Source: Ruegeria intermedia (GTDB lineage Bacteria > Pseudomonadota > Alphaproteobacteria > Rhodobacterales > Rhodobacteraceae). From it: DNA of 64,000 nt. Under the pieces are notes generated by a model that worked only from the letters and a program-made list of their open reading frames with translations, was not told the DNA's origin and made no database searches. The position numbers and the translations under genes were made by a program. The stretch is taken from contig NZ_FQVK01000014.1 of assembly GCF_900129345.1 (NCBI RefSeq), forward strand, positions 1-64,000, given 5' to 3'. Shown here piece by piece: positions 1 through 7,554 of the stretch (its first letter is position 1; the number at the start of each line of letters is the position of its first letter).

Positions 1-123
1 CTGGTTCGGATGAACGTCAAACTGCGACGCCAATTCGCTCATCGTTTTGTCGCCCTTCAAAGCTGCCAATGCCACTTTCGCCTTGAATGCAGGGCTGTGG
101 TTCCGTCTCGGTCGTCTTGCCAT
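1..123 (-). CDS. IS3-family transposase OrfA, N-terminal part
   Basis: The first 41 codons read MARRPRRNHSPAFKAKVALA followed by ALKGDKTMSELASQFDVHPN. This is the typical start of the OrfA helix-turn-helix protein of IS3-family elements (IS2/IS51 type), where a basic N-terminus leads into an HTH of the LASQFDVHPNQ kind. OrfA normally binds the IS ends and is joined to OrfB by programmed frameshift. The gene runs off the left edge of the window, so its integrity is unknown. Recognition of the family is good; activity cannot be judged. Confidence 0.8.
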   Translation of the reverse strand, partial: MARRPRRNHSPAFKAKVALAALKGDKTMSELASQFDVHPNQ

Positions 124-203
124 ATTCACTCCTTCGTCCCGGCACGCTGCCGGATCAGGAGCGGAAAATCCACCTAACTCATCTGTTCAGATTTCTCGGA
201 CCA
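1..203 (-). mobile_element. End of an IS3-family insertion sequence (cut by window edge)
   Basis: The minus strand holds the start of an IS3-type OrfA gene (1-123) preceded by about 80 non-coding bases. Reading on the minus strand from base 203, TGGTCCGAGAAATCTGAACA would suit an IS terminal inverted repeat. The opposite end is not in the window, so neither the inverted repeat nor a target duplication can be tested. The end position is therefore a guess. Confidence 0.35.
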
Positions 204-401
204 CCTCTTACTATGCGTCCTGTTCTCGAGAATTGCGTATGCAAACCAACAAGACTCGTAGTGATTATCACCTTCCGCCGCTAACGTTTGGCGGCTGAGC
301 AAACCCTCATATAGTTCTTGCTTCTTGGCGGTCATCAAGCACATCCTTCCATGGTTGGGCAGGGCAGGGGGGGTGAGCGGCGGCGTTTGGGCGTATCGGC
401 C

Positions 402-1202
402 TCAATCTGTGTCTGTCTGGGGGATCGAAACATACTCGGTGCCCGCCCGTTCTAACCGCGCATCCGGTCGATCCAGCCCCCACCGGTGATCCAGGAAGAA
501 TTCGAGCGCCTTGCGGGTCTCAACCAGCAGGTAGGTTCCCCGGAACCCGAATTCGCGCCGCACCACTTGGGCCTGTGCGTCGGTCAGGTGGCTTGCGGGG
601 CGCAGCTTGATGAGCGCTTTGGTGTGCCAGTCGGTGTCACGGGGCAAAGGGGGGGCAATCTCGCGCTGCTCAAATGGGCTGTCGGGCGCGATGCGGATGG
701 GCAGATAGTTGCGGTATGTCTGGTGTTTGTAACTGTAGGCGCGCAGATGCACGGCCTCGCCATCAGAGGTGAAGCGCACCGGCGCAATCCACTGATCCGG
801 GCTTTCACCGGACGTGATCGAGGTATAGCACAGGCGCAGCGCCTTTTGCGCGCGCATGGTTTGGTAAAGCCGCGCGATGATGGCGGGATCCGCCTGTCGG
901 GTCGGTCGCGGCAGGCTGGCGGTGCCAACATCGTCACTGAGCAGGTCAAAGGCCTGCAGTGCGTCGGCCGGGGCAAGTGGCGCGTGGTCGGGTGTGGCGA
1001 CATAGGTCTTGCGCGTCGGATCATACACCGGCGGCGTCGCCGTCAGGTCGAGATAGACCCGGAAATCCACCGCCGCCTGCGCCGTCGAAATCCCGAACCG
1101 TTCTTCAAGGTCGCGCCGGTTCGCCACGCCGCGCCACGTCAGGCAGTGATCGAGAAAGACCAGCCGGGCCCGTTGCGCGTGTTTGAGGTGATCAAGCGTC
1201 AT
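402..1202 (-). CDS. WYL-domain transcriptional regulator (BrxR/CapW-like)
   Basis: This 266-residue protein has an N-terminal winged HTH (residues about 10-50, containing NRRDLEERFGISTAQAAVDF), a linker ending in YDPTRKTYVAT, a central WYL-type domain (YTSITSGESPDQWIAPVRFT, then RAYSYKHQTYRNYLPIRI) and a C-terminal extension like the WCX domain. The architecture matches the regulators called BrxR or CapW that repress phage-defence operons and respond to DNA damage or nucleic-acid ligands. I chose the ATG at 1200-1202 because the translation from there begins exactly at the HTH; the longer open frame runs through the neighbouring sbcD. It is divergent from sbcD across about 60 bases. Control of the sbcCD operon is inferred from position and from the repeated motif between the genes. 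Confidence 0.8.
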   Translation of the reverse strand: MTLDHLKHAQRARLVFLDHCLTWRGVANRRDLEERFGISTAQAAVDFRVYLDLTATPPVYDPTRKTYVATPDHAPLAPADALQAFDLLSDDVGTASLPRPTRQADPAIIARLYQTMRAQKALRLCYTSITSGESPDQWIAPVRFTSDGEAVHLRAYSYKHQTYRNYLPIRIAPDSPFEQREIAPPLPRDTDWHTKALIKLRPASHLTDAQAQVVRREFGFRGTYLLVETRKALEFFLDHRWGLDRPDARLERAGTEYVSIPQTDTD

Positions 1203-1216
1203 TCGCGACAGATAAC

Positions 1217-1284
1217 TTGACGCTGGATCAATTGTCCATATAGAAAAAATACGTATAGAAACTGTATGAGTAGAAAAATGCGTA
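1217..1284 (+). promoter_or_regulatory. Putative sbcD promoter with three TAGAAA-type repeats
   Basis: TTGACG at 1217-1222 and TATAGA at 1239-1244 are separated by 16 bases and resemble a sigma-70 promoter reading towards sbcD. Overlapping the -10 and running into the gene start are three related words: TAGAAAAAATACGTA (1241-1255), TAGAAACTGTA (1256-1266) and TAGAAAAATGCGTA (1271-1284). ATACGTAT at 1249-1256 is a perfect palindrome. Such placement suits a repressor operator, and the divergent WYL protein is the obvious candidate. No Shine-Dalgarno is visible before either possible sbcD start, so the mRNA may be nearly leaderless. Confidence 0.4.
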
Positions 1285-2420
1285 TTCTTCACACAGCGGA
1301 CCTGCATCTGGGCCGAATGTTCGAAGGGATTTCTTTGGAAGCGGACCAGGCTGCGATTCTGGATCAGATCCGCGCGGCGGTGCGGGAGCACAAGACAGAT
1401 GTGCTTGTAATTGCAGGGGATATTTTTGACCGTGCGGTGCCGCCGGCCAGTGCCGTGAGGATGTTCAACAGCTTTCTGAGCCGGATTGTGCAAGAGACGG
1501 ACGCGGCGATTGTGATGATTGCCGGCAATCACGATTCCGCCGACCGCATCGAATCGATGGCGATTCTTCCGGATCGTGCCCGGGTTTTGGTGCGCGGCGC
1601 GGTGCGGGCAGATGAGGAGCCGTTGATCCTCTTGGACGAGGCAGGCCCGGTTGCATTTTCGGCGCTGCCCTTTGCCTATGAGCACGCCGCGCAGGAGTGT
1701 TTCGGCGATACCAACATCACCACCCCGCATGACGTGCTGGCCGCCCAGGCAGTTGCGGCTCGCGAAACGGTGCCCGAGGGCGCGCGCTGGGTGGTGCTGG
1801 CCCATGCCTTCGTCGCCGGGGGCGAGGTGGGCGATACCGAGCGGCCACTGACCCGTGTCGGCGGGATCGAAACCGTGCCGTCCGAGGTGTTTTCCGGGGC
1901 GCATTACGTCGCCCTGGGTCATCTGCACCGCCCGCAACAGGTCGGTGCGCCCCATATCCGCTATAGCGGGGCCCCGCTGGCCTATGGGTTCGATGAGGCG
2001 GGCGGGCAGAAATCCATGACGCTGGTCGATCTCGACGGCGCCGGAAAGGTGTCGATCGAAACCCTGCCGTTCCGACCGATCCGCGACGTGCGAATCCTAC
2101 GCGGCAAATTCACCGAGCTCTTGCAAAACCCCCCGTCCGAGGATTTCATCAAGGTCGTTCTGACCGACGAAGCTCTGGTGATCGACGGGATGAAGCGCCT
2201 GCGCGAGGTGTTTCCCAATGCCTGCAAGCTGACCTATGAGCGGCGCGACCGCGCGACTGAAACCAAGGCGCTGGCAGCTCGGCCATCGGCAGTGGCCGAT
2301 CCGGTGGAGGTGGTCAACAATTTCCTGTCCGAAGTGCGCGGAGAGGGGGTGTCGCCGCCCGAGGTCGAGATCCTTGCCGATGCGCTGCGCCGGATCGCCA
2401 AAGAGGAGGCGCGCCAATGA
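1266..2420 (+). CDS. sbcD: SbcD, Mre11-type nuclease subunit
   Basis: SbcD is the Mn-dependent exo/endonuclease partner of the SbcC ATPase; the complex opens hairpins and degrades DNA ends. All calcineurin-type phosphoesterase motifs are visible: DLH at residues 12-14, GDIFDR at 51-56, GNHDS at 87-91, a VVLAH segment near 176-180 and GHLH at 218-221. The C-terminal part carries the usual SbcD cap region, and the 384-residue length is normal. A second ATG at 1278 gives the more classical start MRILHTADLHLG. The gene overlaps sbcC by four bases (ATGA). Here sbcCD is the head of an island operon next to a WYL regulator, so it may be a second, defence-linked copy rather than the housekeeping one; that is inference. 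Confidence 0.93.
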   Translation: MSRKMRILHTADLHLGRMFEGISLEADQAAILDQIRAAVREHKTDVLVIAGDIFDRAVPPASAVRMFNSFLSRIVQETDAAIVMIAGNHDSADRIESMAILPDRARVLVRGAVRADEEPLILLDEAGPVAFSALPFAYEHAAQECFGDTNITTPHDVLAAQAVAARETVPEGARWVVLAHAFVAGGEVGDTERPLTRVGGIETVPSEVFSGAHYVALGHLHRPQQVGAPHIRYSGAPLAYGFDEAGGQKSMTLVDLDGAGKVSIETLPFRPIRDVRILRGKFTELLQNPPSEDFIKVVLTDEALVIDGMKRLREVFPNACKLTYERRDRATETKALAARPSAVADPVEVVNNFLSEVRGEGVSPPEVEILADALRRIAKEEARQ

Positions 2421-5400
2421 AGCCGGTGAAACTGACCCTTCAGGCCTTCGGCCCCTATCCCAACCGGGTCGAGATCGACTTTCGCGATGCCCTGGAAGCC
2501 GGGCTGTTCGGGATCTACGGGCAGACCGGGTCGGGCAAATCCACGATCTTCAGCGCCATGACATTTGCCCTGTTTGGTGAGGCCGCGCGGGAAGAGCAGG
2601 ACACGAGTTCGCTGCGCTCCGATCACGCCGACCCGGGCGTTGTTACGCGGGTCGAATTCATTTTTGAGATTGGTGACCGGCGCTATCTGGCGATCCGCCA
2701 GCCCGCACAGGACCGGCCCAAGACGCGGGGCGAAGGCATGACCAGTAGCGCCCATGAGGTATGGCTGTTCGATGTGACCGGGATCGCGCCGGACCAGATC
2801 GACGCCGACAATCGCGGCAAGGTCATTGCGGAAAGAAAAGTGCGGGAGGTGGACGAGGCGATCGAGGGGCTGCTTGGCTATGGTGCCACCCAGTTCCGCC
2901 AGATCGTCCTGTTACCACAGGGTCGGTTCGAGGCATTCCTGTCGGCCAAGACGCGGGAACGCGCCGAAATTCTGCGTGATTTGTTCGATGTCTCAGCCTA
3001 TGCCGCTATTGCTGATGATCTGAAGGCCGAGGCGAGTGCCGAGGAAAACCGGATCAAGACCGAGCGTGACCTCTGCGCACGACAACTGGCCGCGGAGGGG
3101 TTTGAAAGCGCCGAGGCTCTGGCGGACGGCATTGCTGATGCTGAGGCAGTCGCGACCGAGTGCGCGGATGAGGAAACCACGGCGCAAAAGATCCAGGGCG
3201 CTGCCCGTGAGGCGCTTGCCGAAGCCGAGAAAGTCGCCGAGAAGTTTCGCGCCTTGGGCGAAGCCAGGCAACTTCTTGACGGATTGCAGGCAGAGAGCGA
3301 CCGCATGGCGAAACTGGCCGAACAGGTCAAACAGGCCGAACGCGCCCTGTCCCTGCGCGATGTCGCGCGGCAGGTGGACACCGCGAATACAGAACTTGGT
3401 GAAGCGATCGACACCCGCAGCAAAGCGGAAGAGGAAGTAAAATCCGCAACCCGCGCCGCACAGACGGCCCGGGAGACTCTTGAAATAGAACAGGGCCGGG
3501 CAGAGGAAGGGGAAGACCTGCGGCGCCGGTTGGATGAGCTGGGCCGTTTCGCCAGCCTCTTGGCCGAAGCGGAAGGTGACCGGGAGGCGCTTGCCGATGC
3601 GGAAAAGGCCGAGAAAGAGGCCAAGAAGGCGTATGACGACGCCAAGACCCAGCTCAACGGCATGGATCGGACGATTTTCAGCGACAAACAGGTGTTGGCT
3701 AACGCGCGAGGGCGGGAAAAACAGCGCCAGGAGTTTGCCGTGTCCACTGCCGACCTGACTGCCGAACACAGATTGGCTGTGGAGTTCGAGCGGGCGCAGA
3801 CCGCAGTGGCCGAGGCGCAGGGCTGGGTGGAAACGCAACAGGCCGAGGTGGATGCCGCCGCAGGAGCGGCAGAAGATGCCAAAGACAAGTTCGGTCTGGC
3901 CGAGCAACGCCTTGCTTCTGCCCAGGCCCTTCATCTGGCGGCCAAGCTGAAGCCGGGCAAACCATGCCCGGTCTGCGGGTCGTGCGACCATCCCGCACCG
4001 GCACAGGGCGGGGTCGAGGACGCGGGGCGCGACAGGGCCTTTCGGGATGCAAAATCGGAATGGGAACAGGCGGATCGGGCGCTTCAGGACACCAAACAGA
4101 AGCTGGCGGGGATGGAGGCGACGCTGCGCGACCGTCGCAATCGGTTGTCGGGGCTGGAGGCTCCGGGCCGGACCGCGGCGGCGCTGTCGCAGGAGATTGC
4201 CGAGATCAAAGAGCAACAGGACGCGCTTGGACCTGTTATGGATATCGAAGCCGCTGAGGCCGCGCTATCCAAGCTGGAAGCGGACCGGGACGAGCTGGCG
4301 CAGGACTGTGAGACATATCGCAGCGCGTGGGACAAATGCCGAGAAGAAAATGCCAGGGTCCAGACGTCTTTGGCTGCCAGGCTGAAAGACGTGCCCGAAG
4401 CGTTGCGCGACGAAGCCGTTCTTGCGATCGAGCGGGACAAGGCGGCAGACGCGCTGCGTTTGTTTGAAAAGGCCCGCGCCAAGGCGGAGAAAGCCGCGCA
4501 GGATGCAGAAAAAGCGGTGATTGGGGCACAGACAAAGCTTGAAGCTGCCAAAACAGCCATAGAAAAATGTCAAAACCGCCTTAAAGGCGCGGAAGGCCAG
4601 TTTTCTGATCGGCTCAAGGCCGTTGGTTTGACAATTGAGCAATACCACGACCTGACCCCTGCCATTGAAACACTTGAGGTGGATCGCGAAACGGTCACCC
4701 TCCACGCGCAGAACGTCAAAAGCGCCGAGGATGCGCTGGAGCGGTCAGAAGCGGCGGTTGCCGGCCTTGAACTGCCGGATATTGACGCGCTGAAGACCGC
4801 ATTGGCGGATACCGAAAGAAGGACGAAAAAAGCGACCGAAACCCGCATCGAGGCGGAGGCGCGTCATCAGCACCTGACCAAACTGCGCGATGGCCTTGAA
4901 GACACCTTGCGCAAGCTGGACGATGCCGAACAGGCGTCCGGCCCACTGCGCAATCTTGCGGCGCTGGTCAATGGTCAGAACCCGCGCAAAGTGACGCTTG
5001 AGATCTTCGCCATCTGGGCGATGTTCGACCAAGTGCTCGAGGCGGCCAATCTGCGGCTGGGGCCGATGACCTCGGCCCGTTATCAGCTTGAACGCGACCC
5101 CGAAGGCGGCGGGCGCGGGGCGCAGGGGTTGGGCATCGTGGTGCTGGACACGCATACCGGCCGGACCCGGGACACCAACACGCTATCGGGCGGGGAAAGC
5201 TTCATCGCGGCGCTGTCGCTCGCCCTTGGGCTGGCGGATGTCGTGGAAAGCGCCAGCGGCAAGGTGCGGCTGGATACGGTGTTCATCGACGAAGGTTTCG
5301 GCAGCCTTGATGCCGCTGATGGCAGCGGGACGCTGGAACAGGTTCTGCAGGTCCTGACCGCGCATGTCAGCCAGAACCGCGCCGTGGGCCTCATCAGCCA

Positions 5401-5491
5401 CGTGCCCCAGGTGCAGGAAGCGGTGCCAAACGGGTTTTACGTGCGCAAAGGGCTGGCGGGCAGTGAACTGGAAGTCAGAGGGCAGGCATGA
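2417..5491 (+). CDS. sbcC: SbcC, Rad50-type SMC ATPase
   Basis: This 1024-residue protein has the full Rad50/SbcC layout. The Walker A GQTGSGKS lies at about residues 35-42. Two long coiled-coil arms rich in Ala, Glu, Lys and Arg surround a zinc hook CPVCG (Cys517 and Cys520). The ABC signature LSGGESF is near residue 923 and the Walker B segment DTVFIDEGFGSLD is near 954-966. SbcC binds SbcD and uses ATP to gate its nuclease. It starts inside the last codons of sbcD and its stop overlaps the start of the next gene (ATGA), so translation of all three is probably coupled. Nothing is missing or truncated. Confidence 0.95.
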   Translation: MKPVKLTLQAFGPYPNRVEIDFRDALEAGLFGIYGQTGSGKSTIFSAMTFALFGEAAREEQDTSSLRSDHADPGVVTRVEFIFEIGDRRYLAIRQPAQDRPKTRGEGMTSSAHEVWLFDVTGIAPDQIDADNRGKVIAERKVREVDEAIEGLLGYGATQFRQIVLLPQGRFEAFLSAKTRERAEILRDLFDVSAYAAIADDLKAEASAEENRIKTERDLCARQLAAEGFESAEALADGIADAEAVATECADEETTAQKIQGAAREALAEAEKVAEKFRALGEARQLLDGLQAESDRMAKLAEQVKQAERALSLRDVARQVDTANTELGEAIDTRSKAEEEVKSATRAAQTARETLEIEQGRAEEGEDLRRRLDELGRFASLLAEAEGDREALADAEKAEKEAKKAYDDAKTQLNGMDRTIFSDKQVLANARGREKQRQEFAVSTADLTAEHRLAVEFERAQTAVAEAQGWVETQQAEVDAAAGAAEDAKDKFGLAEQRLASAQALHLAAKLKPGKPCPVCGSCDHPAPAQGGVEDAGRDRAFRDAKSEWEQADRALQDTKQKLAGMEATLRDRRNRLSGLEAPGRTAAALSQEIAEIKEQQDALGPVMDIEAAEAALSKLEADRDELAQDCETYRSAWDKCREENARVQTSLAARLKDVPEALRDEAVLAIERDKAADALRLFEKARAKAEKAAQDAEKAVIGAQTKLEAAKTAIEKCQNRLKGAEGQFSDRLKAVGLTIEQYHDLTPAIETLEVDRETVTLHAQNVKSAEDALERSEAAVAGLELPDIDALKTALADTERRTKKATETRIEAEARHQHLTKLRDGLEDTLRKLDDAEQASGPLRNLAALVNGQNPRKVTLEIFAIWAMFDQVLEAANLRLGPMTSARYQLERDPEGGGRGAQGLGIVVLDTHTGRTRDTNTLSGGESFIAALSLALGLADVVESASGKVRLDTVFIDEGFGSLDAADGSGTLEQVLQVLTAHVSQNRAVGLISHVPQVQEAVPNGFYVRKGLAGSELEVRGQA

Positions 5492-5811
5492 TGGCCGAGG
5501 ATTGGTTCAGACGCCGGGCGCACAGACGCCGTTTGCCGGGCGGCAGAGAAACCCACGTGCGCGAAACCTGGGTGCCGCGCCATCCCGAGGCAGATCGCAA
5601 GAAGAGTTTTCGCAGCAGGTGCCCAAGGTGTGGTGCGGCGATTGTCAGCGTGCCGATGCCCAATGGCGGCCGGGTGCATTTCGAGGGCGGCAAGGGGCTG
5701 GGCCGGATCAAACATCCCTGCCTGCACGTGGGTGAAGGGCTCAGCCGCCGACGTGCCGACGATACGGATGATTTGTTTGCATGGGCCCAGTCGCAGGGGA
5801 ATTCGGGGTGA
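5488..5811 (+). CDS. Small basic protein with a Cys cluster, coupled to sbcC
   Basis: I do not recognise this 107-residue protein. The N-terminal third is very basic (WFRRRAHRRRLPGGRETHVR). A CPRCG knuckle near residue 45 and a later HPCLH segment could complete a zinc ribbon, and the C-terminus is acidic (ADDTDDLFAW). The basic start plus zinc-binding look suggests nucleic-acid or protein contact, but no function can be given. Its ATG overlaps the sbcC stop and the following gene starts three bases after its stop, so it belongs firmly to the operon. It may be an accessory subunit of this particular SbcCD complex. Confidence 0.7.
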   Translation: MMAEDWFRRRAHRRRLPGGRETHVRETWVPRHPEADRKKSFRSRCPRCGAAIVSVPMPNGGRVHFEGGKGLGRIKHPCLHVGEGLSRRRADDTDDLFAWAQSQGNSG

Positions 5812-5814
5812 CTG

Positions 5815-7554
5815 ATGCGCATAGCGAAGAGGGAGATTGATCGAGTGGATGCTGACAACAAACTGCGACCTGCAGAGGTCGAAAAATGGGCTCGTGAACA
5901 GGGCATCTTGCAGGGTGCCGAGCTGCTTTGGAGCAAGCGACAAATTGGCGTAAACGTCCTGACGGCCTTCGCGCACGGCGCCGCCGCGCGCGAGCACCTG
6001 TTTTCCGAGGAAGACGCCCAATCATTGTCCAAGCTCAGCAATTCGGAGTTCTTTCAGCGTCTGCCCGTGATCTGCGACATCATCCCGTATCTCGATGCTG
6101 CGCCGGGTGATCTTATGACATTGGTGTCCGCGCTTGTCGAAAAGGGAGGTGAAGATTTGGCGGCAAACCAACCGAATGCAGCTTTTCGCAAATGGTGTGC
6201 GGCGGAAAAATCGCGCTCCGATGAAGTGATTGCAATGGCCAGGGGCGGCGATGAACTCGCGTTGCAGCATCTCGTGTTCGCGCTGGAAGCCAAGGGCGAT
6301 GTTTCCGAGGCCCTGCAATCGGTGGAAGCCAGGTGCGACGAGCAGATAGCAGGCGTGCTGGCGTTGTCCCGGATGGATCTGTCAGCCGGTGATGCGGCCC
6401 GGGCGCTCACAGCGATCACGGCGCAACTGAAAGACCAGACAGACAAGGAAAGGGCAGGGATGGCAAAGGCCATGCTGGACATCGCCGCAAAGCATAACCT
6501 GGACCGCAGCCCATTGATCGAGGCCTTGAAGCAACTTCAAGGTTCGACCGATCCGGTCGTGATACACATCCTGACGACCGCTTTGCACCAGCATGGCACA
6601 ACAATGAGCGAGAGTGAGATCGACCTGTGCCTTCAGGTCATTCGCAATATCGACCCCGATAACGCGGGCACCGTTCAGCAACTGGATTTCACGCTGGGTA
6701 TGATGTGGCCGGTTGTCCCGGGCAAGGTGCAGGATGTGTTGTCTGACCTTCTGTCTCGGTCTGAGGGTAAAGTTGGAAAAGGGGCACTTGAGCGAATTCT
6801 CAACGCCGACAAGCCAGAACAGCATGCGCTGGCAGTGAGGTTGGTGACAAGCTGGTTGTATGAGGGGAATCCGTCGGTCTGCGCCGCTATTGCTGGGTAT
6901 ATTTCGGAAATCAATCGCACGACACCCTGGTTCGATGTCACACCTGAAGTGTTGCCCGACGAACCTCGCGATCAGCTTTTTGTCTGCCGCAAGGCGGTCG
7001 GATTTTTCATTCTGGCTCCGATGACGGCAGCGGCCTGGTGTGTTGCCGCTTTGCGGAGAGGCAGCGCTGTTTCGGAACAGGTCGCAGAGCTTTTGCTGAA
7101 CCCGCTTTTGATCAACTACGGTGGTGCCCTTCGCGAGTGGCTGGAAACGCAGCTTGAACATGACGCACTGGGCAATGATCTGATCGCAGACGCGTTGAAA
7201 GTGGCACAGGAGATCCGGGACGGGATGAACGCCGCCGGAGATGTTGTAGAACTTGAGCCGTCAACATCGTGCCGCGCGCTGGTCGCCTTTCGCGAAGCCG
7301 AGGAAAACCACCGCATTCAGGAAGAGGCACAGGGGCGATCGGTATTGGCAAGCCTGGTGACCACCCAGACGCTGCTTTATGGGGACCGGTCGGCGTTCAG
7401 CATCCACGACGGCGAAGGCAAGATGCACACCAAGGAAATTCAGATGGCCGAGTTTTCGGTCAGAACCGAAATCCCCTTGGGCACCATTTTCGATCCCATC
7501 GGCACCGAGATGATGATCGAACAGATGCGATATGAACGGAAGGTCGCGCCATGA
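5815..7554 (+). CDS. Unknown alpha-helical (HEAT/TPR-like) protein in the sbcCD operon
   Basis: This 579-residue protein matches no family I know. Almost the whole length reads as amphipathic helices of 15-20 residues with short turns, in the manner of HEAT or TPR-like solenoids (for example DELALQHLVFALEAKGDVSE and DEQIAGVLALSRMDLSAGDA). No catalytic motif, signal peptide or clear membrane segment is visible, although FFILAPMTAAAWCVAALRRG near residue 400 is quite hydrophobic. A GTG at 5845, preceded by GGGAG, is an alternative start ten codons in. Its stop overlaps the next gene (ATGA). The position between sbcC and a nuclease-like gene suggests a scaffold or sensor; this is inference only. 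Confidence 0.7.
   Translation: MRIAKREIDRVDADNKLRPAEVEKWAREQGILQGAELLWSKRQIGVNVLTAFAHGAAAREHLFSEEDAQSLSKLSNSEFFQRLPVICDIIPYLDAAPGDLMTLVSALVEKGGEDLAANQPNAAFRKWCAAEKSRSDEVIAMARGGDELALQHLVFALEAKGDVSEALQSVEARCDEQIAGVLALSRMDLSAGDAARALTAITAQLKDQTDKERAGMAKAMLDIAAKHNLDRSPLIEALKQLQGSTDPVVIHILTTALHQHGTTMSESEIDLCLQVIRNIDPDNAGTVQQLDFTLGMMWPVVPGKVQDVLSDLLSRSEGKVGKGALERILNADKPEQHALAVRLVTSWLYEGNPSVCAAIAGYISEINRTTPWFDVTPEVLPDEPRDQLFVCRKAVGFFILAPMTAAAWCVAALRRGSAVSEQVAELLLNPLLINYGGALREWLETQLEHDALGNDLIADALKVAQEIRDGMNAAGDVVELEPSTSCRALVAFREAEENHRIQEEAQGRSVLASLVTTQTLLYGDRSAFSIHDGEGKMHTKEIQMAEFSVRTEIPLGTIFDPIGTEMMIEQMRYERKVAP

Noticed and set aside
275..295. Hairpin CCGCC...GGCGG left of the WYL gene as a terminator
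   Set aside because: Only a five-base stem without T-run, too weak to annotate.
402..1955. Longer start for the WYL regulator reaching into sbcD on the opposite strand
   Set aside because: The extra N-terminal residues are antisense of sbcD and precede a clear HTH start at 1202.
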